Positions 50,490 to 62,608 are shown, counted from the first letter of the stretch. The stretch: 64,000 nt of DNA from Saprospiraceae bacterium (GCA_016715105.1 JADKBO010000025.1:38906-102905), one strand, 5' to 3'. Numbers and translations: made by a program. Notes: generated from the sequence alone by a model not told the origin.

Positions 50490-53228
50490 ATGAAAAACAA
50501 ATTATACATTTTCTTTGTAATGTTTATTGCCTTATCAGCATGTAAGCAAACCCCAAGATCAAAGTCTTATACGATCGCCGTTTCACAACCGACAACAACT
50601 GATGCGTGGAGAAAAGCAATGATGCTTGAAATGGAACGAGCACTCACTTTTCATCCCAATGTGCACATCATAATCACCGACGCCCAAGACAACAATGAAA
50701 AACAAATAGAACAAATTGATAGTCTGGTGTCCCTTGGCATTGATTTGCTGATAGTATCGCCAAATGAAAGCCTGCCATTGACAGAAAAAGTGTCTGAAGT
50801 ATTTGAGAAAGATATACCAGTTATTGTTATCGATAGGGAAATATCCTCTTATCAATACAACAGTTACATAGGAGCAAACAATTACACCATTGGGAAAATC
50901 GCCGGTCAGTATGCAGCCAACCAGTTAGAGGGAACGGGGAACATTGTAGAAGTACGGGGATTGACTGGTTCGAGCCCTGCAAAAGATAGACATCAAGGGT
51001 TTCTGGATGGTATCAAAAATTCGCCAGGAGTAAAAATCACCCATATTGTTGAAGGAGGTTGGCAAAAAGAAATAGCAAGACATGCTCTCCAAACAAGCCA
51101 AATTGATTTTTCAAATATATCAATGGTTTTTGCACATAATGATATGATGGCGTTAGCTACTTTTCAATATTTGGAGAGTATAGGTATGTCAAAAAAGGTT
51201 CCTGTCGTCGGTGTTGATGGTTTATTTGGTCCTGAAGGTGGCATTCAAATGATTCTTGATCACGTGCTCAAAGCAACCATCCTTTATCCTACGGGTGGAG
51301 ACATAGCAATTAACACAGCGATAGATATTTTGGAGGGGAAAGCTGTGGCCAAGAAAATCAACCTTGAAACAACCGTAATTGATTCTACAAATGCTTTAAT
51401 TATGCAGTTGCAGGGACAGAAATTGATCAAACAACAAAGTGATATTGAACGACAAAAGGAATCTCTATTTATCCAATCAGAAGCTATTGAGAATCAGCGG
51501 TTTTTCACCATTCTACTTTCTATTTTGGCCATACTCTTTTTAAGCTTGGCCGGCATTGTTATGTATCAATTGTCTTCAAAACAAAAGGTAAATAAAGTGT
51601 TGGAGAAACGAAATGAAGAAATTATTCTTCAAAGAAATGAGTTAGAGCGCTTAAGCGAAATAAACGAAGCTGCGAATCTTGAAAAAATGGAGTTTTTTAC
51701 TAACATTTCACATGAGTTTAAAACACCACTAACGCTCATTTTAGCACCAATCATTGATCTGCTAAAATCAAATAAATTTACAGAAAGCGAATTGATCAAT
51801 TTGCGGTTGATAAAGAAAAACGCAGAAAGGTTGCAAAGATTGATTGAACAATTTATGATTTTCAGGAAAATTGATAATAATAAGTTACAGCTCCATAACA
51901 GCAAAATAGACATTGTTTCATTTACCAGAGAAATTGTAGATGCCTTTAAATACTTGGCAAAGGAACGTCATATCGATTTCAAGTTTAAATCTCAGATAAG
52001 AGAAAAATATATAATAGCAGACCAAAATATGCTAGATAAGGTACTTTTTAATATTTTATCAAACGCATTTAAGTTTACTCCGGAAAACGGCTATATTCAT
52101 TGTTTTTGTGGCATCAATACCGATGACAATTCTGTGGTTATAAAGATATCTGACAATGGAAGAGGCATGTCTAAAGAACATGTTTCTCATGCATTTGAGC
52201 GTTTTTATCAAGGTGAGCATTATTCTACAAAAGGGTCTGGTTTGGGACTTTCTTTGTCGAAGCAAATTATAGATATGCACGGAGGAAGCTTAGATTTAGA
52301 AAGTGAAAAAGGGGTAGGAACAACATTTACCATTAGACTAAATGGAAATATAGATGCTTTATCTCCGATAGACCAATCTTTACCTATTGTTGAAGAAAGA
52401 GACAGCAAAGTATACGCTTCCTATATTAATCAAATGATTGATTCTGTTTTGAAAGAAGAAGAACTTTCAGAAATGGATGAAAATTTAAAAACCATTTTGA
52501 TAATAGAAGACAACCCGGATCTTCAAAGGTTAATCAGCCAATCATTATCTAATGATTATAATATATTAAAAGCCAACGATGGAAAGTCGGGCATTTCTAC
52601 AGCCGAAGAGCACATTCCTGATATTATTTTATGCGACCTAAATTTACCGGAACTAGGTGGTATGGAAGTGATCAAACATTTTAAAAACAATATCATCACT
52701 TCTCATATACCCATTATTATTTTGTCTGCAAAAAGTATGACTGAAGATCAGTTGAAAGGTCTGGATCTTGGAGTATTGGATTATATCACAAAACCTTTTG
52801 AGATGGATATCCTCCATGCTAAAATTAGGGCACATTTACTGCAAATAGAATACTTAAAAAGGTTTTATTCTTCGGATTTGATCTATGATGCCTCAAAAAC
52901 AAAGAATACTAAAGAGACAGCATTTATTTCATCTTTCGATCAATGCGTTCAGGAAAATTTTGAAAACCCTGATTTCAATATAGATGACATTTGCAAACAA
53001 TTGAATCTATCGAGAATTCAGCTATATAGGAAATTTAAAAGCATAACCGATACTTCTATCAACGATTATATCCAGCATGCGAGATTAAAAAAATCCCAGG
53101 AATTACTTAAAAGTACCTCGTTAACTATTTCAGAAATAGCCTATAAGTGTGGGTTTAACTCTGCTTCTTATTTCTCGACAATGTTTAAAAATCAATATAA
53201 TATAACACCTACTGAGTATAAGAAATAA
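50490..53228 (+). CDS. Hybrid two-component sensor-regulator with periplasmic sugar-binding domain
   Basis: 912 residues from ATG 50490 (MKNKLYIFFVMFIALSACKQ; lipobox-like end). Order: type I periplasmic-binding (LacI/ribose-like) domain about 30-310 (SYTIAVSQPTTTDAWRKAM; FAHNDMMA), membrane helix about 340-362, coiled coil, HisKA (FFTNISHEFKTPLTL), HATPase (SDNGRGMS; GSGLGLSL), receiver (ILCDLNLPELGG), AraC HTH (ISEIAYKCGFNSASYFSTMF). The known relative is the fructose-sensing BT1754 type, which controls a fructan locus in Bacteroides. Here it sits directly upstream of a symporter, fructokinase, SusC/D and GH32, so the same role is inferred. Confidence 0.93.
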   Translation: MKNKLYIFFVMFIALSACKQTPRSKSYTIAVSQPTTTDAWRKAMMLEMERALTFHPNVHIIITDAQDNNEKQIEQIDSLVSLGIDLLIVSPNESLPLTEKVSEVFEKDIPVIVIDREISSYQYNSYIGANNYTIGKIAGQYAANQLEGTGNIVEVRGLTGSSPAKDRHQGFLDGIKNSPGVKITHIVEGGWQKEIARHALQTSQIDFSNISMVFAHNDMMALATFQYLESIGMSKKVPVVGVDGLFGPEGGIQMILDHVLKATILYPTGGDIAINTAIDILEGKAVAKKINLETTVIDSTNALIMQLQGQKLIKQQSDIERQKESLFIQSEAIENQRFFTILLSILAILFLSLAGIVMYQLSSKQKVNKVLEKRNEEIILQRNELERLSEINEAANLEKMEFFTNISHEFKTPLTLILAPIIDLLKSNKFTESELINLRLIKKNAERLQRLIEQFMIFRKIDNNKLQLHNSKIDIVSFTREIVDAFKYLAKERHIDFKFKSQIREKYIIADQNMLDKVLFNILSNAFKFTPENGYIHCFCGINTDDNSVVIKISDNGRGMSKEHVSHAFERFYQGEHYSTKGSGLGLSLSKQIIDMHGGSLDLESEKGVGTTFTIRLNGNIDALSPIDQSLPIVEERDSKVYASYINQMIDSVLKEEELSEMDENLKTILIIEDNPDLQRLISQSLSNDYNILKANDGKSGISTAEEHIPDIILCDLNLPELGGMEVIKHFKNNIITSHIPIIILSAKSMTEDQLKGLDLGVLDYITKPFEMDILHAKIRAHLLQIEYLKRFYSSDLIYDASKTKNTKETAFISSFDQCVQENFENPDFNIDDICKQLNLSRIQLYRKFKSITDTSINDYIQHARLKKSQELLKSTSLTISEIAYKCGFNSASYFSTMFKNQYNITPTEYKK

Positions 53229-53447
53229 TAGAAGCCTTATACCAATGATATCCAAAGCTTTGTTAAGCTCAATCCAAAATGAAGCAATTCTTAAAAATGG
53301 TGATACAATTTTTAAAGTGCATTTTAAATTTTATTTCACGCACCTTGCAATCAATTCAAAATCAATACTATACATATATTTAATAATTTAAATATAATTT
53401 TGAAAGCTTTTGAAACGACTTTGATATTTTAATATTTTTCTTGTGCA

Positions 53448-53455
53448 TAGTTTTG
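53448..53455 (+). promoter_or_regulatory. TAnnTTTG -7 box before the sugar symporter
   Basis: TAGTTTTG fits the Bacteroidota -7 consensus, 23 bases before ATG 53479; a TTTG at 53420-53423 could be the -33 element but is a few bases too far. The 53229-53447 spacer is the expected place for binding of the hybrid regulator; no further motif was found. Confidence 0.4.
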
Positions 53456-53478
53456 CCAACAGAAAATTGTTAAAGCAC

Positions 53479-54861
53479 ATGAATAGCAAATTATCCTATT
53501 GGACCATCACGGTTGCACTTGCGGGATTTTTATTTGGTTTCGATACTGTAGTCATTTCAGGAGCCAACTTACCCATTAAGGAATTATGGCACACAACACC
53601 TTGGTTTCATGGCACATTCATCATGTCTATGGCCCTCTGGGGTACGGTAATCGGAGCCATATTTGGAGGAATACCTTGTGACTCAATTGGTAGAAAGAAA
53701 ACACTTTTATGGATAGGTGTTTTGTATTTTGTTTCGGCATTGGGATCTGGTATTGCCTGGGATCCTTATTCATTTTCTTTTTTTAGGTTTATTGGGGGTT
53801 TAGGAGTAGGAGCGTCATCAGTTGCGGCCCCAACTTATATTTCTGAAATTTCACCAACAGATAAAAGGGGGAGTTTAGTTGCCCGATATCAGTTTATGGT
53901 CGTGTTTGGCATTTTGGTGGCATTTTTTAGTAATTACTTGTTGAAGGGTTTTGGCGGAGCCAATGACTGGCGCTATATGCTGGGAATAGAAGCTCTTCCT
54001 GCCCTAATTTATTCCTTTATGGTTCTTGGTATTCCAGATAGTCCCAGATGGTTACTTTTGCAAAAGAAGGACGAAACAGCAGCAAGGACAGTGCTTTCGA
54101 AGTTGGGAATTCAAAACATAGATGAAACCATAAAGGATTATCTTTCTGCTTCTGCAGAAACAATTAAGAAGTCATTTTTTAGCGGTAAATACTCCTTTCC
54201 AATAATGTTGGCTTTTCTGCTGGCATTTTTCAACCAATTGTCTGGAATAAACTTCATTTTGTATTATGCTCCAGAAATATTGGAAAGAGCAGGATTGGCT
54301 TCAAAGGACTCATTATTTAGTTCTATATCCATTGGAGTAGTCAACTTGATATTTACTATGTCAGGTATTTACTTGATTGACAGGATAGGTAGGAAAACAT
54401 TAATGTTGGTTGGTTCCATAGGATATATAATCAGTCTATCCATGGTAGCCTATGCGTTTTATGCAGGACTTGGTTCAGGGTTTTTATTGTTTTTTATATG
54501 TCTTTTTATCGCATCCCATGCCATCGGCCAAGGAGCAGTAATTTGGGTTTTTATATCCGAAATATTTCCAAATCAGGTCAGGGCTACAGGACAATCTTTT
54601 GGGTCAAGTGTACATTGGGTTTTTGCAGCCTTGATTACCTTGATTACACCTGTTTTTCTAGATGCAAAAGATGGAATTTTTAAAGACAACCCATGGCCAA
54701 TTTTTGGCTTTTTTGCCATATTTATGATCCTCCAATTGCTCTTCGTCATTTTACTCATGCCCGAAACCAAAGGTGTTTCGCTTGAGGAGATCGAAAAAAA
54801 GCTAGTGAAACAGTCCAAAAAGGAAGCTATTCAATTGACTCAAAAAACCATCATAGAATGA
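53479..54861 (+). CDS. MFS sugar porter (sugar/H+ symporter), probably for fructose
   Basis: 460 residues from ATG 53479 (MNSKLSYWTITVALAGFLFG), 12 predicted helices. Sugar-porter signatures: FGFDTVVISGA, DSIGRKKTLLW, GVGASSVAAPTYISEISP, GIPDSPRWLL, QLSGINFILYYAPEI, DRIGRKTLM and MPETKGVSLEEIEKK. An upstream GTG (53443) is less likely because it would add a hydrophilic extension. Its stop overlaps the fructokinase start (ATGA), so the pair is coupled. The locus suggests fructose as substrate. Confidence 0.92.
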   Translation: MNSKLSYWTITVALAGFLFGFDTVVISGANLPIKELWHTTPWFHGTFIMSMALWGTVIGAIFGGIPCDSIGRKKTLLWIGVLYFVSALGSGIAWDPYSFSFFRFIGGLGVGASSVAAPTYISEISPTDKRGSLVARYQFMVVFGILVAFFSNYLLKGFGGANDWRYMLGIEALPALIYSFMVLGIPDSPRWLLLQKKDETAARTVLSKLGIQNIDETIKDYLSASAETIKKSFFSGKYSFPIMLAFLLAFFNQLSGINFILYYAPEILERAGLASKDSLFSSISIGVVNLIFTMSGIYLIDRIGRKTLMLVGSIGYIISLSMVAYAFYAGLGSGFLLFFICLFIASHAIGQGAVIWVFISEIFPNQVRATGQSFGSSVHWVFAALITLITPVFLDAKDGIFKDNPWPIFGFFAIFMILQLLFVILLMPETKGVSLEEIEKKLVKQSKKEAIQLTQKTIIE

Positions 54862-55775
54862 TCCAGAGAAATTCAAATCAAAATGTTGTGTGTTTTGGCG
54901 AAGTTTTGTGGGATATGTTACCTACTGGAAAGATGCCTGGTGGTGCACCAATGAATGTAGCTATCCATTTGAGAAATTTTGGTAATACTGTAAGTTTAAT
55001 TAGCAAGGTCGGAACAGATGACTTAGGCAAAGAACTTTTAGAATATTTGATTTCAAAAGATATGGATATCCGATATATCCAAGTAGGACAGACACACCTT
55101 ACTGGTATTGTAAAAGTAAATCTGGATAATGCTCAAAATGTATCCTATAAAATAATTGCTCCAGTTGCCTGGGACTATATAGGTTTTGATTTGGATGCTC
55201 AAGAAATAGTCGCTGAGTCTGCGGCTTTTGTTTTTGGGTCTCTTGCAGCTCGATCTGAGCAGACTTTTGAAACGCTAAAAGCATACTTGAAAGTTGCAAA
55301 AAATAAAATTTTAGATATTAATCTGAGATATCCAAATTATGATAAACCAGTATTGGAATTCTTGTTGCAAAATACCGATTTACTAAAGATAAATGAAGAA
55401 GAGTTAGTCATCTTGAGTGACTATTTCTTACAATCAAATGATCTTGAAAATCAAGTAAAGGAATTGTCTCAAAAATATGAGATACCCATTATTTGTGTAA
55501 CGCTTGGAGCAAATGGTGCTGTTCTTTTTCAAAATAATCAGTTTTATGATTTTGGAGGATTTAAGGTAGATGTGGTGGACACAATTGGAAGTGGTGACTC
55601 ATTTCTAGCAATGCTTATTTCTCATCAATTATCTCAAAAGTCAATACAAGAGACATTAGAAAATGCCTGTGCTGTTGGAGCTTTGGTTGCCCAAACTTCA
55701 GGAGCAACCCCTGCAATAACTTTTGAACAAATAGAAAATTTAAAAATGAAACACAAAGTGACTTCTATTCAATAA
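54858..55775 (+). CDS. PfkB-family carbohydrate kinase, probably fructokinase
   Basis: 305 residues. N-terminal NVVCFGEVLWDMLPTGKMPG with GGAPMNVAIHLRNFGN (sugar binding, PfkB signature 1) and C-terminal DTIGSGDSFLAML (signature 2 with the catalytic aspartate). The hexose-type GEVLWD.LP..K...GAP pattern is that of fructokinases. Would make fructose 6-phosphate from imported fructose. Followed 24 bases later by SusC. Confidence 0.92.
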   Translation: MIQRNSNQNVVCFGEVLWDMLPTGKMPGGAPMNVAIHLRNFGNTVSLISKVGTDDLGKELLEYLISKDMDIRYIQVGQTHLTGIVKVNLDNAQNVSYKIIAPVAWDYIGFDLDAQEIVAESAAFVFGSLAARSEQTFETLKAYLKVAKNKILDINLRYPNYDKPVLEFLLQNTDLLKINEEELVILSDYFLQSNDLENQVKELSQKYEIPIICVTLGANGAVLFQNNQFYDFGGFKVDVVDTIGSGDSFLAMLISHQLSQKSIQETLENACAVGALVAQTSGATPAITFEQIENLKMKHKVTSIQ

Positions 55776-55799
55776 TTAAAAATTTAACAAAACAATACA

Positions 55800-58700
55800 A
55801 TGAAAAAAACATTCTATTTACTTTTTGGACTGCTCATGTCATTGCAAGTGGCACAAGCTCAAAAGGCTATTTCGGGTTCTGTGACCGGGGCTGACACAGG
55901 TGAGCCTCTAATTGGAGCCAGTATAATAGTTAAGGGAACTACTCAAGGTACTATTACAGATGTGGACGGCAAGTTTACGGTTAAGTTGATGGACGATAAC
56001 AATGTATTGGAAATATCTTACATCGGATATGAAACAAAAGAAGTAATTGTAGGTGATCAATCCATTATTGACATTTCACTTGCTCCTGGAATCGAGTTAT
56101 CTGAAGTTGTTGTAGTTGGCTATACGACCCAACGAAAGCAAGATCTCACAGGATCTGTGGCTGTCGTAGAAATGAAGCCACTCAAAAACAACAGCTCAGG
56201 TAATGTGATGCAAGCGATGCAAGGCAGAGTTCCAGGTCTTTATATTGAAAAAGATGGATCTCCAAATGGGTCTAACTCAAGAATTCTGATACGTGGCGCG
56301 AATACATTGGGTAATAACGACCCGTTGTACATCATTGATGGAATTCCAACAACAAGACCTGAGGTTTTTCAAAACATGAATCCTGCAAACATTGCTTCGG
56401 TTCAGGTTCTGAAAGATGCTTCTGCAGAGTCAATTTATGGTTCCAGAGCTTCCAATGGTGTGATCATTGTCACTACCAAAAATGGAGGAGATACCGACGG
56501 AAAAGTAGCATTTCAGTTCAATACAAGTATTGCTGCTCAGTCTGAAAAGTCAATGCGTTTTACCATGCTCAATTCTACAGATAGGGGTAAAGCTTTGTGG
56601 CAGGCATCTGTAAATGATGGTCAAGATCCCGCTGCAGGATATGGAGATATTTATAATTATTCATGGAATAATGATTTTGCAAATCCTGTTTTGTCAAGTG
56701 TAACTTTGAAACCAAACGTTGGTGGAGATCCTAATACACCAGTTGGGGACACAGATTGGCAATCAGTAATGTATAAGACAGGTATCATTACAAAAATGAT
56801 CTTACTGCTTCCTATGGAAATAAAAACTCCTCTCCGTTGAGATCAATTTTGGACAACTTAAGAATACAGGAATGCTCCGCAACACAGGTTATGATAGACT
56901 CAGTGGAAGTATCAACGCATTGACCAGAGCATTTAATGACAAAGTCAGATTTGGTACGAATTTAAGAGTAGCAAATTCAAATGAGACACTTACTGCAAGA
57001 GATTTAGGAGGTGCTTCTACAACTTTTCTGGCTGTTACTTTGGCACCAACTATCCCTGTATATCAGAAAGATGGAGCAACTTTCGCAGGTGCATCAGGAG
57101 CAGGTTATTCTGACAGGAACAATCCACTTCATGCAATATATCTCAAGATGGAATAATGCAAACAGGTTAAGTGCTTTTGGGAATGCTTTTTAGAGATACA
57201 GCCATTGAAGAACCTATATTTTAAATCAAATATTGGTGCAGATAATGCAACTTTTTGAATAAGGTAATTACTCCAACTTTCTCCAGAAGGTGCATTTAAC
57301 AGAACGACTAATAGTTTGTCTTTTGATCAAAACCATTTTTTGAGCACTACTTGGTCAAATACGGTAAGATACGATTGGAATTTAAATGAGAAAACGATTT
57401 TAAATTTTGATTGGTACTGAATTTATCAAAACTGATATAGATTTTCAGTCAACAAAAAAAGAAGGATATGCACTGCAATCTGAAGAATATTTTACGTTGA
57501 ATGCTGGTACTGGAAATACAACAGTTACCGGTGGTTCTACAGGTAATAGACTATTTTCTCAATTTGCCAGAATAGATTATAATTATAGTGATAAATATTT
57601 AGTCGCTGTTACACTTCGTAGAGATGGATCTTCAAGATTTGGTGAAGATAATCGGTATGGTATTTTCCCTGCTGCCTCATTGGGATGGAGACTGGACAGA
57701 GAAGCATTTATGATCAATAGTGGTGTTTTTGACGAGTTGAAATTAAGAGTTGGAGCTGGTAGAGTAGGTAATCAACAAATCGGAGATCTGGCAAGATTTG
57801 GTTTATTTGATACTCGTTATGGGACCACTCAGGCGCAATTGGTAGGAGGATTTTGGGAACAATATATGAATATAGGCACGGCTTATGCTTTGTCAGGCGC
57901 AAATACAGGCACACTTCCTTCAGGTTTTGTTCAGACTCAGGCTGCTAACTCGAGTTTGAAATGGAAACAACTGATGAGATAAATGTAGGTACCGATTTCG
58001 CTTTTTTAAACAATAAAGTATTTGGATCTTTTGATTATTTCACTCGTAAAACTACTGGTATTTTGATTACTCCTCCTGTAGCTGCTACGCTGGGAGAAGG
58101 TCAAACCAAAGCTGTAAACGGAGCTTCAAAGTCCAACAAAGGTTGGGAGTTTATGGCTGGATATAGAGGGAGTGCTGGTAACGATTTGAAATACAACATC
58201 ACAGCCAACATCACTCATTTTAGAGATAAAATTACAGAACTACCCGAAAATGTTCGTCCAGCATATGCAGGTAATATTGATAACACCATCATAGGTCATT
58301 CTCAATTTGACATCTTTGGGTATAAGACAGACGGTTTATTTCAATCTCAAGCTGACGTAGAAGCTGCACCGACGCAAATTGGTGCCGGTCCTGGTAGAAT
58401 CAAATACGTAGATATCAATGATGATGGGGTGATTAATTCCTTTGACCAAACTTGGATTGGAACAACGTTGCCTGCCGCTGAGTACGGCCTTAGGTTAGAT
58501 ATGACCTATAAAAAACTAGATATTTCTGTTTTCGGTTCAGGGGTAGCTGGCCGGGAAGGTTTTGATGTATACACTGTTTTTAATAACTTAATGCGAGGAC
58601 GAGAAAATGTAGGACCTGGAGTATTTAATGGTTGGACTCCTCAAAATACAGATACAAATGTTCCGGCACTTACATTAAAGGATAATAATGGAGAAGGGCG

Positions 58701-58932
58701 TACCTCAGATTATTTTATCGTGAATACATCTTATTTTAAATTAAGAAATATTCAGTTAGGATACAACATCACTCCTAAGGCAATTTTCTCTAATTTGAGA
58801 ATTTATGGAATGGCTGATAATTTATTCTGGACTAAAAGTAAAAGCTATTTGAGCCCAGACCCTGAGAGAATTGATCTGGATCCTGTGCCAATTCCCAAGA
58901 CTTTTACATTCGGAATCAACGCATCATTTTAA
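55800..58932 (+). pseudogene. SusC/RagA-family TonB-linked outer-membrane transporter, many frameshifts
   Basis: Signal peptide MKKTFYLLFGLLMSLQVAQA, CarboxypepD_reg-like domain (ISGSVTGADTGEPLIGASI; ISYIGYE), TonB-box region (ELSEVVVVGYTTQRKQD), plug (MQGRVPGLYIE, LYIIDGIPT, SIYGSRASNGVIIVTTK), then the barrel. Total span corresponds to about 1040 residues, normal for SusC. Conserved sequence changes frame at about 56795, 56850, 57155, 57235-57400 (more than one), and 57955. All pieces together read as a complete protein, so sequence errors are likely. Imports oligosaccharides with the SusD lipoprotein downstream. Confidence 0.85.
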
Positions 58933-58955
58933 CTTTTAAAATTTAGAAATTAATC

Positions 58956-60663
58956 ATGAAGAAAAATATAATATTGGGCGTTTTTGCAGTTGGAATTTTA
59001 GCTGTAAGCTCTTGCGAAAAAGAATTGGATTATACACCTACCGGTGTGCTATCTTCTTCTGACTTAACTTCTCCAAAGGCCATTGACGGCTTGGTAACTT
59101 CAGCCTATGCGGCTATTGGTAATGGTGATATGATAGGACCAATTTATAGTAATTGGGTTTATGGTAGCGTGAGATCCGATGATACATACAAAGGTGGTGG
59201 AGGTACTGGTGACGTAGGAGAGATAGATGCCTTAGAACATTATAACTTAGTACAGCCTACCATGGATGCATTTGTAACAAGGACCTGGAGAAATCTATTT
59301 AAATCAATTTCTAGATGTAATGTGGCTCTTCGTGCTGTAACAGGACTGGACGAGGCAGCATATCCTGAGAAAAAATCAAGATTGGCAGAACTACATTTCT
59401 TACGTGCCCACAGTTATTTCACTATGAAATTGCTCTATAAAAACATTCCGATTTTCGATGAAAATGTTTCTCAAGAAGAAATTTTACAAATATCAAATGA
59501 TTTGAGTAATGAGGAGTCATGGAATAAAATTGCAGCAGATTTTCAATACGCCATTGACAATTTACCAGAAGTTCAGCCTGAATTGGCTAGAGCTAATAAG
59601 TTGGCAGCACAAGCCTATCTCGCAAAATTGAGACTTTATCAAGCTTATGAGCAAGATGTAAACCACAAAGTAACAAATATCAATAAATCTCGATTACAGG
59701 AGGTTGTAAATTTAGCAAAGGCAGTTGTAAGCTCAGGAAAGTACAGCTTATCACCAGACATCGCTGAAAACTTCTTGCCAGAAACCGAAAATGGACCAGA
59801 ATCAATCTTTGCCATACAATTTTCAATTAACGATGGTACAACAGCTGGTAGAATGAGTTATGAAGATGGATTAAATTATCCACATGGAGCTTCTCAATAT
59901 GGATGCTGCGGATTTCATGCTGGTAGTCAAAATCTAGTGAATGCACATACCACCGACGCAAATGGATGGCCAAATTTTGATTCTTTCAATAATTCGATAG
60001 CTGATCTTAGTATTGCTACTGTAGACCCAAGATTAGACCATACAATAGGTATAGACGGTCATCCCTATAAATATGACAACACACTTCCATTTAGCAATAG
60101 CTGGGTACGAGATGCCGGTGTTTATGGAAATTTCCATACAATGAGATTTCAACAAGCAGCTTCAAGTGGATCTTATTTTAAGTTAGGTCCATTTATGGGC
60201 ACAGCTAAAAACTACGATATTTTGAGATTTGATGATGTATTATTGATTTTAGCAGAAGCATATATTCAATTGGGACAACAAGATTTAGCGCTACCTCTGA
60301 TCAATCAAGTGAGAGAAAGAGCGGCAAATAGCACATCAAAGTTGAAGAAAGCTGATGGCACTTTTGCTTCTAAGTATAATGTAAAAGCCATACACAAGTA
60401 GTGGCTGGACTCAGGCCTTTGCTTTAAAAGCCTTGCAATGGGAACGAAGAATTGAGTTTGCAACAGAAGGATCCCGGTTTTTTGATTTGGTAAGATGGGG
60501 GATAGCTGAACCCGTTTTAAATGATTATATCTCAAAAGAGAAGACGAGAAGAACTTTCTTAAGTACAGCAAAATTCACTGCTGGTCGTGATGAATACCTT
60601 CCTGTACCTCAGGCTGAGATCACTTTCACAGATGGACTTTATAAGCAAAATCCAGGATATTAA
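58956..60663 (+). CDS. SusD/RagB-family glycan-binding lipoprotein, one frameshift
   Basis: Lipobox AVSSC (MKKNIILGVFAVGILAVSSC). TPR-like region with LHFLRAHSYFTMKLLYKNIP, and the SusD C-terminal part DVLLILAEAYIQLGQQDLAL. The frame breaks near 60385 after SKYNVK; the next frame continues YTSSGWTQAFALKALQWERR and FATEGSRFFDLVRWG to 60663. Corrected length about 568 residues. Surface lipoprotein that lids SusC; 23 bases separate it from the SusC stop. Confidence 0.87.
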
Positions 60664-60992
60664 TAAATTGAAATTTGAAACAAATAAAATTTAAATTAAC
60701 GGTTTGATTCAATGGTAAAGGAGTAGAAGTTATTTTCTTCTACTTCTTTACAAATTCTAACTGTTGAGAAAATTTGGATGTAAACTTTTCGGAAATATAT
60801 TTGTCCACATAATTTCAGGAGGTCACAGTTCAGCGCTAAAATCGTTTGCAACGATTTCTTTACGGGCTTCATCTTGATCTTAGGATTTTTGTCTGTATAA
60901 TTAAAATGGATAATCCATATTCCGATCAGTTATTGGTAACAGACTTACCGGTTATCTTTTCTGGTTAATATAACTTATTAATTTGCTATAAA
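60664..60992. other. Spacer between SusD and GH32 genes with two hairpins; no gene seen
   Basis: A hairpin at 60722-60744 (AGTAGAAG/CTTCTACT, 7-base loop, followed by TCTTTAC) may end or attenuate the susCD transcript. A second hairpin at 60839-60857 (AAATCGTT/AACGATTT, loop TGC) sits in non-coding sequence. Some fructan loci carry an extra surface lipoprotein here; no trace of one is evident. Confidence 0.5.
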
Positions 60993-62562
60993 ATGAATGT
61001 GATGAAATTTAAAATATTAGTGATCTTGCTTTTTTCAATTGGAATTTTTAGTTGTACAGAAAAAGAAACAGCATCAGCAAAAATGGACGAACAACACCGC
61101 CCCCAATACCATTTTACTCCTGATTCTATGTGGATGAATGATCCAAATGGAATGGTCTTTTTTGAAGGAGAATATCATTTATTTTATCAATACTATCCGG
61201 ATAGTACGGTGTGGGGTCCCATGCATTGGGGTCATGCGGTGAGCCGGATATGATTCATTGGGAACATTTACCTATTGCTTTGTTTCCGGATTCTTTGGGT
61301 TATATATTTTCTGGAAGTGCTGTTATTGACTTAATTAATACCACAGGGTTTGGAAGAGATGGCAAAGTGCCAATGGTTGCCATTTTTACTCATCATTTAA
61401 TGGAAGGGGAAAAAGCTGGTGTTTTGGATTATCAAAATCAATCTATTGCCTATTCTCTTGACAAAGGAAGAAGTTGGACAAAATATGAAGGAAATCCGGT
61501 CATCAAAAACCCTGGAATTCGTGATTTTAGAGATCCGAAAGTTTTATGGCATGAGCAATCAAGAAGTGGGTGATGATTTTTGCAGCAGCAGATAGAGTAA
61601 GATTGTACCATTCTCCTGATTTGAAGTCATGGAATTCTCAAGTGAATTTGGAGCGGTTGGCGGACATGGTGGTGTATGGGAGTGTCCAGATTTATTTCCA
61701 ATGTCCATAACAGAAACAGGAGAGCAGAAATGGGTAATGTTAGTGAGTATCAATCCAGGAGGTCCAAACGGCGGCTCAGCGACTCAATATTTTGTTGGAG
61801 ATTTTGATGGAAAGGAATTTAAACTTGACTCGGGTTTCGCCAAAGAGGTTCCTAAAGGATCTGCTAAATGGGTAGATCAGGGGAAGGATAATTATGCAGG
61901 GGTGACCTGGTCCAATATTCCAGAATCAGATGGCAGAAGGTTATTTCTGGGATGGATGTCCAATTGGCAATACGCAACGGTGGTACCTACCAAAAAATGG
62001 AGAAGTGCGATGACGCTACCAAGAACACTGGATTTGGCAAAAGATTCAATGGGTTATTATTTGATTTCAAAACCTGTGAAGGAGGTAGCGGAATTGGAGG
62101 GAGAGGTCACCAATTTTTCAGCACAAAAGTTTGATAGAGATAGCGTTGTTTTTCAATTTGGGGAACCAAATCTCCTCAAAGTTGATATGGAATTTGAAAT
62201 ACCAGCAAGTGGTATGATTGCCCTGAGATTTTCTAATGATGAGGGTGAATATGTAGATGTGGATATGCAGTGACAGATCAGCAATATTTTATAGATAGAA
62301 CATTTGCCGGAAACTCTGATTTTAGTAAAGAATTTGCAGATTTTCATGCTGCTGGCACAGTATGAAAAGGAAATGTACATCTTTTGATTTATCTGGATGT
62401 TGCATCTATTGAGTATTTGCAGATGACGGAAGGACTGTAATGACTGATATTTTCTTTCCAAAAAAGCCATTTAATACTGTTTCGGTATTGGCAAACGACA
62501 ATGATGTGAGTATGAAATTCGGGACTTTTACAAAATTAATACCTGCAGGGTCTGGAAAATAA
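60993..62562 (+). pseudogene. GH32 glycoside hydrolase (fructanase/levanase/invertase type), several frameshifts
   Basis: Lipoprotein signal (ILVILLFSIGIFSCTEKE; start 60993 or 61002). Catalytic motifs are all present: MWMNDPNG (nucleophile D), FRDPKV (transition-state D) and WECPDLF (acid/base E). The C-terminal beta-sandwich is recognisable (IDRTFAGNSDFSKEFADFHA, then PKKPFNTVSVL) up to TAA 62560-62562. Frame changes occur near 61245, 61570, 62270, 62365 and 62435. Corrected length about 520 residues, normal for exo-acting GH32. It releases fructose from fructan or sucrose; linkage preference cannot be read from this. Confidence 0.87.
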
Positions 62563-62608
62563 TTTAACTAAAGTCTGACAATTTAGAAGAGAAAATGTAG
62601 TCTAGTAA

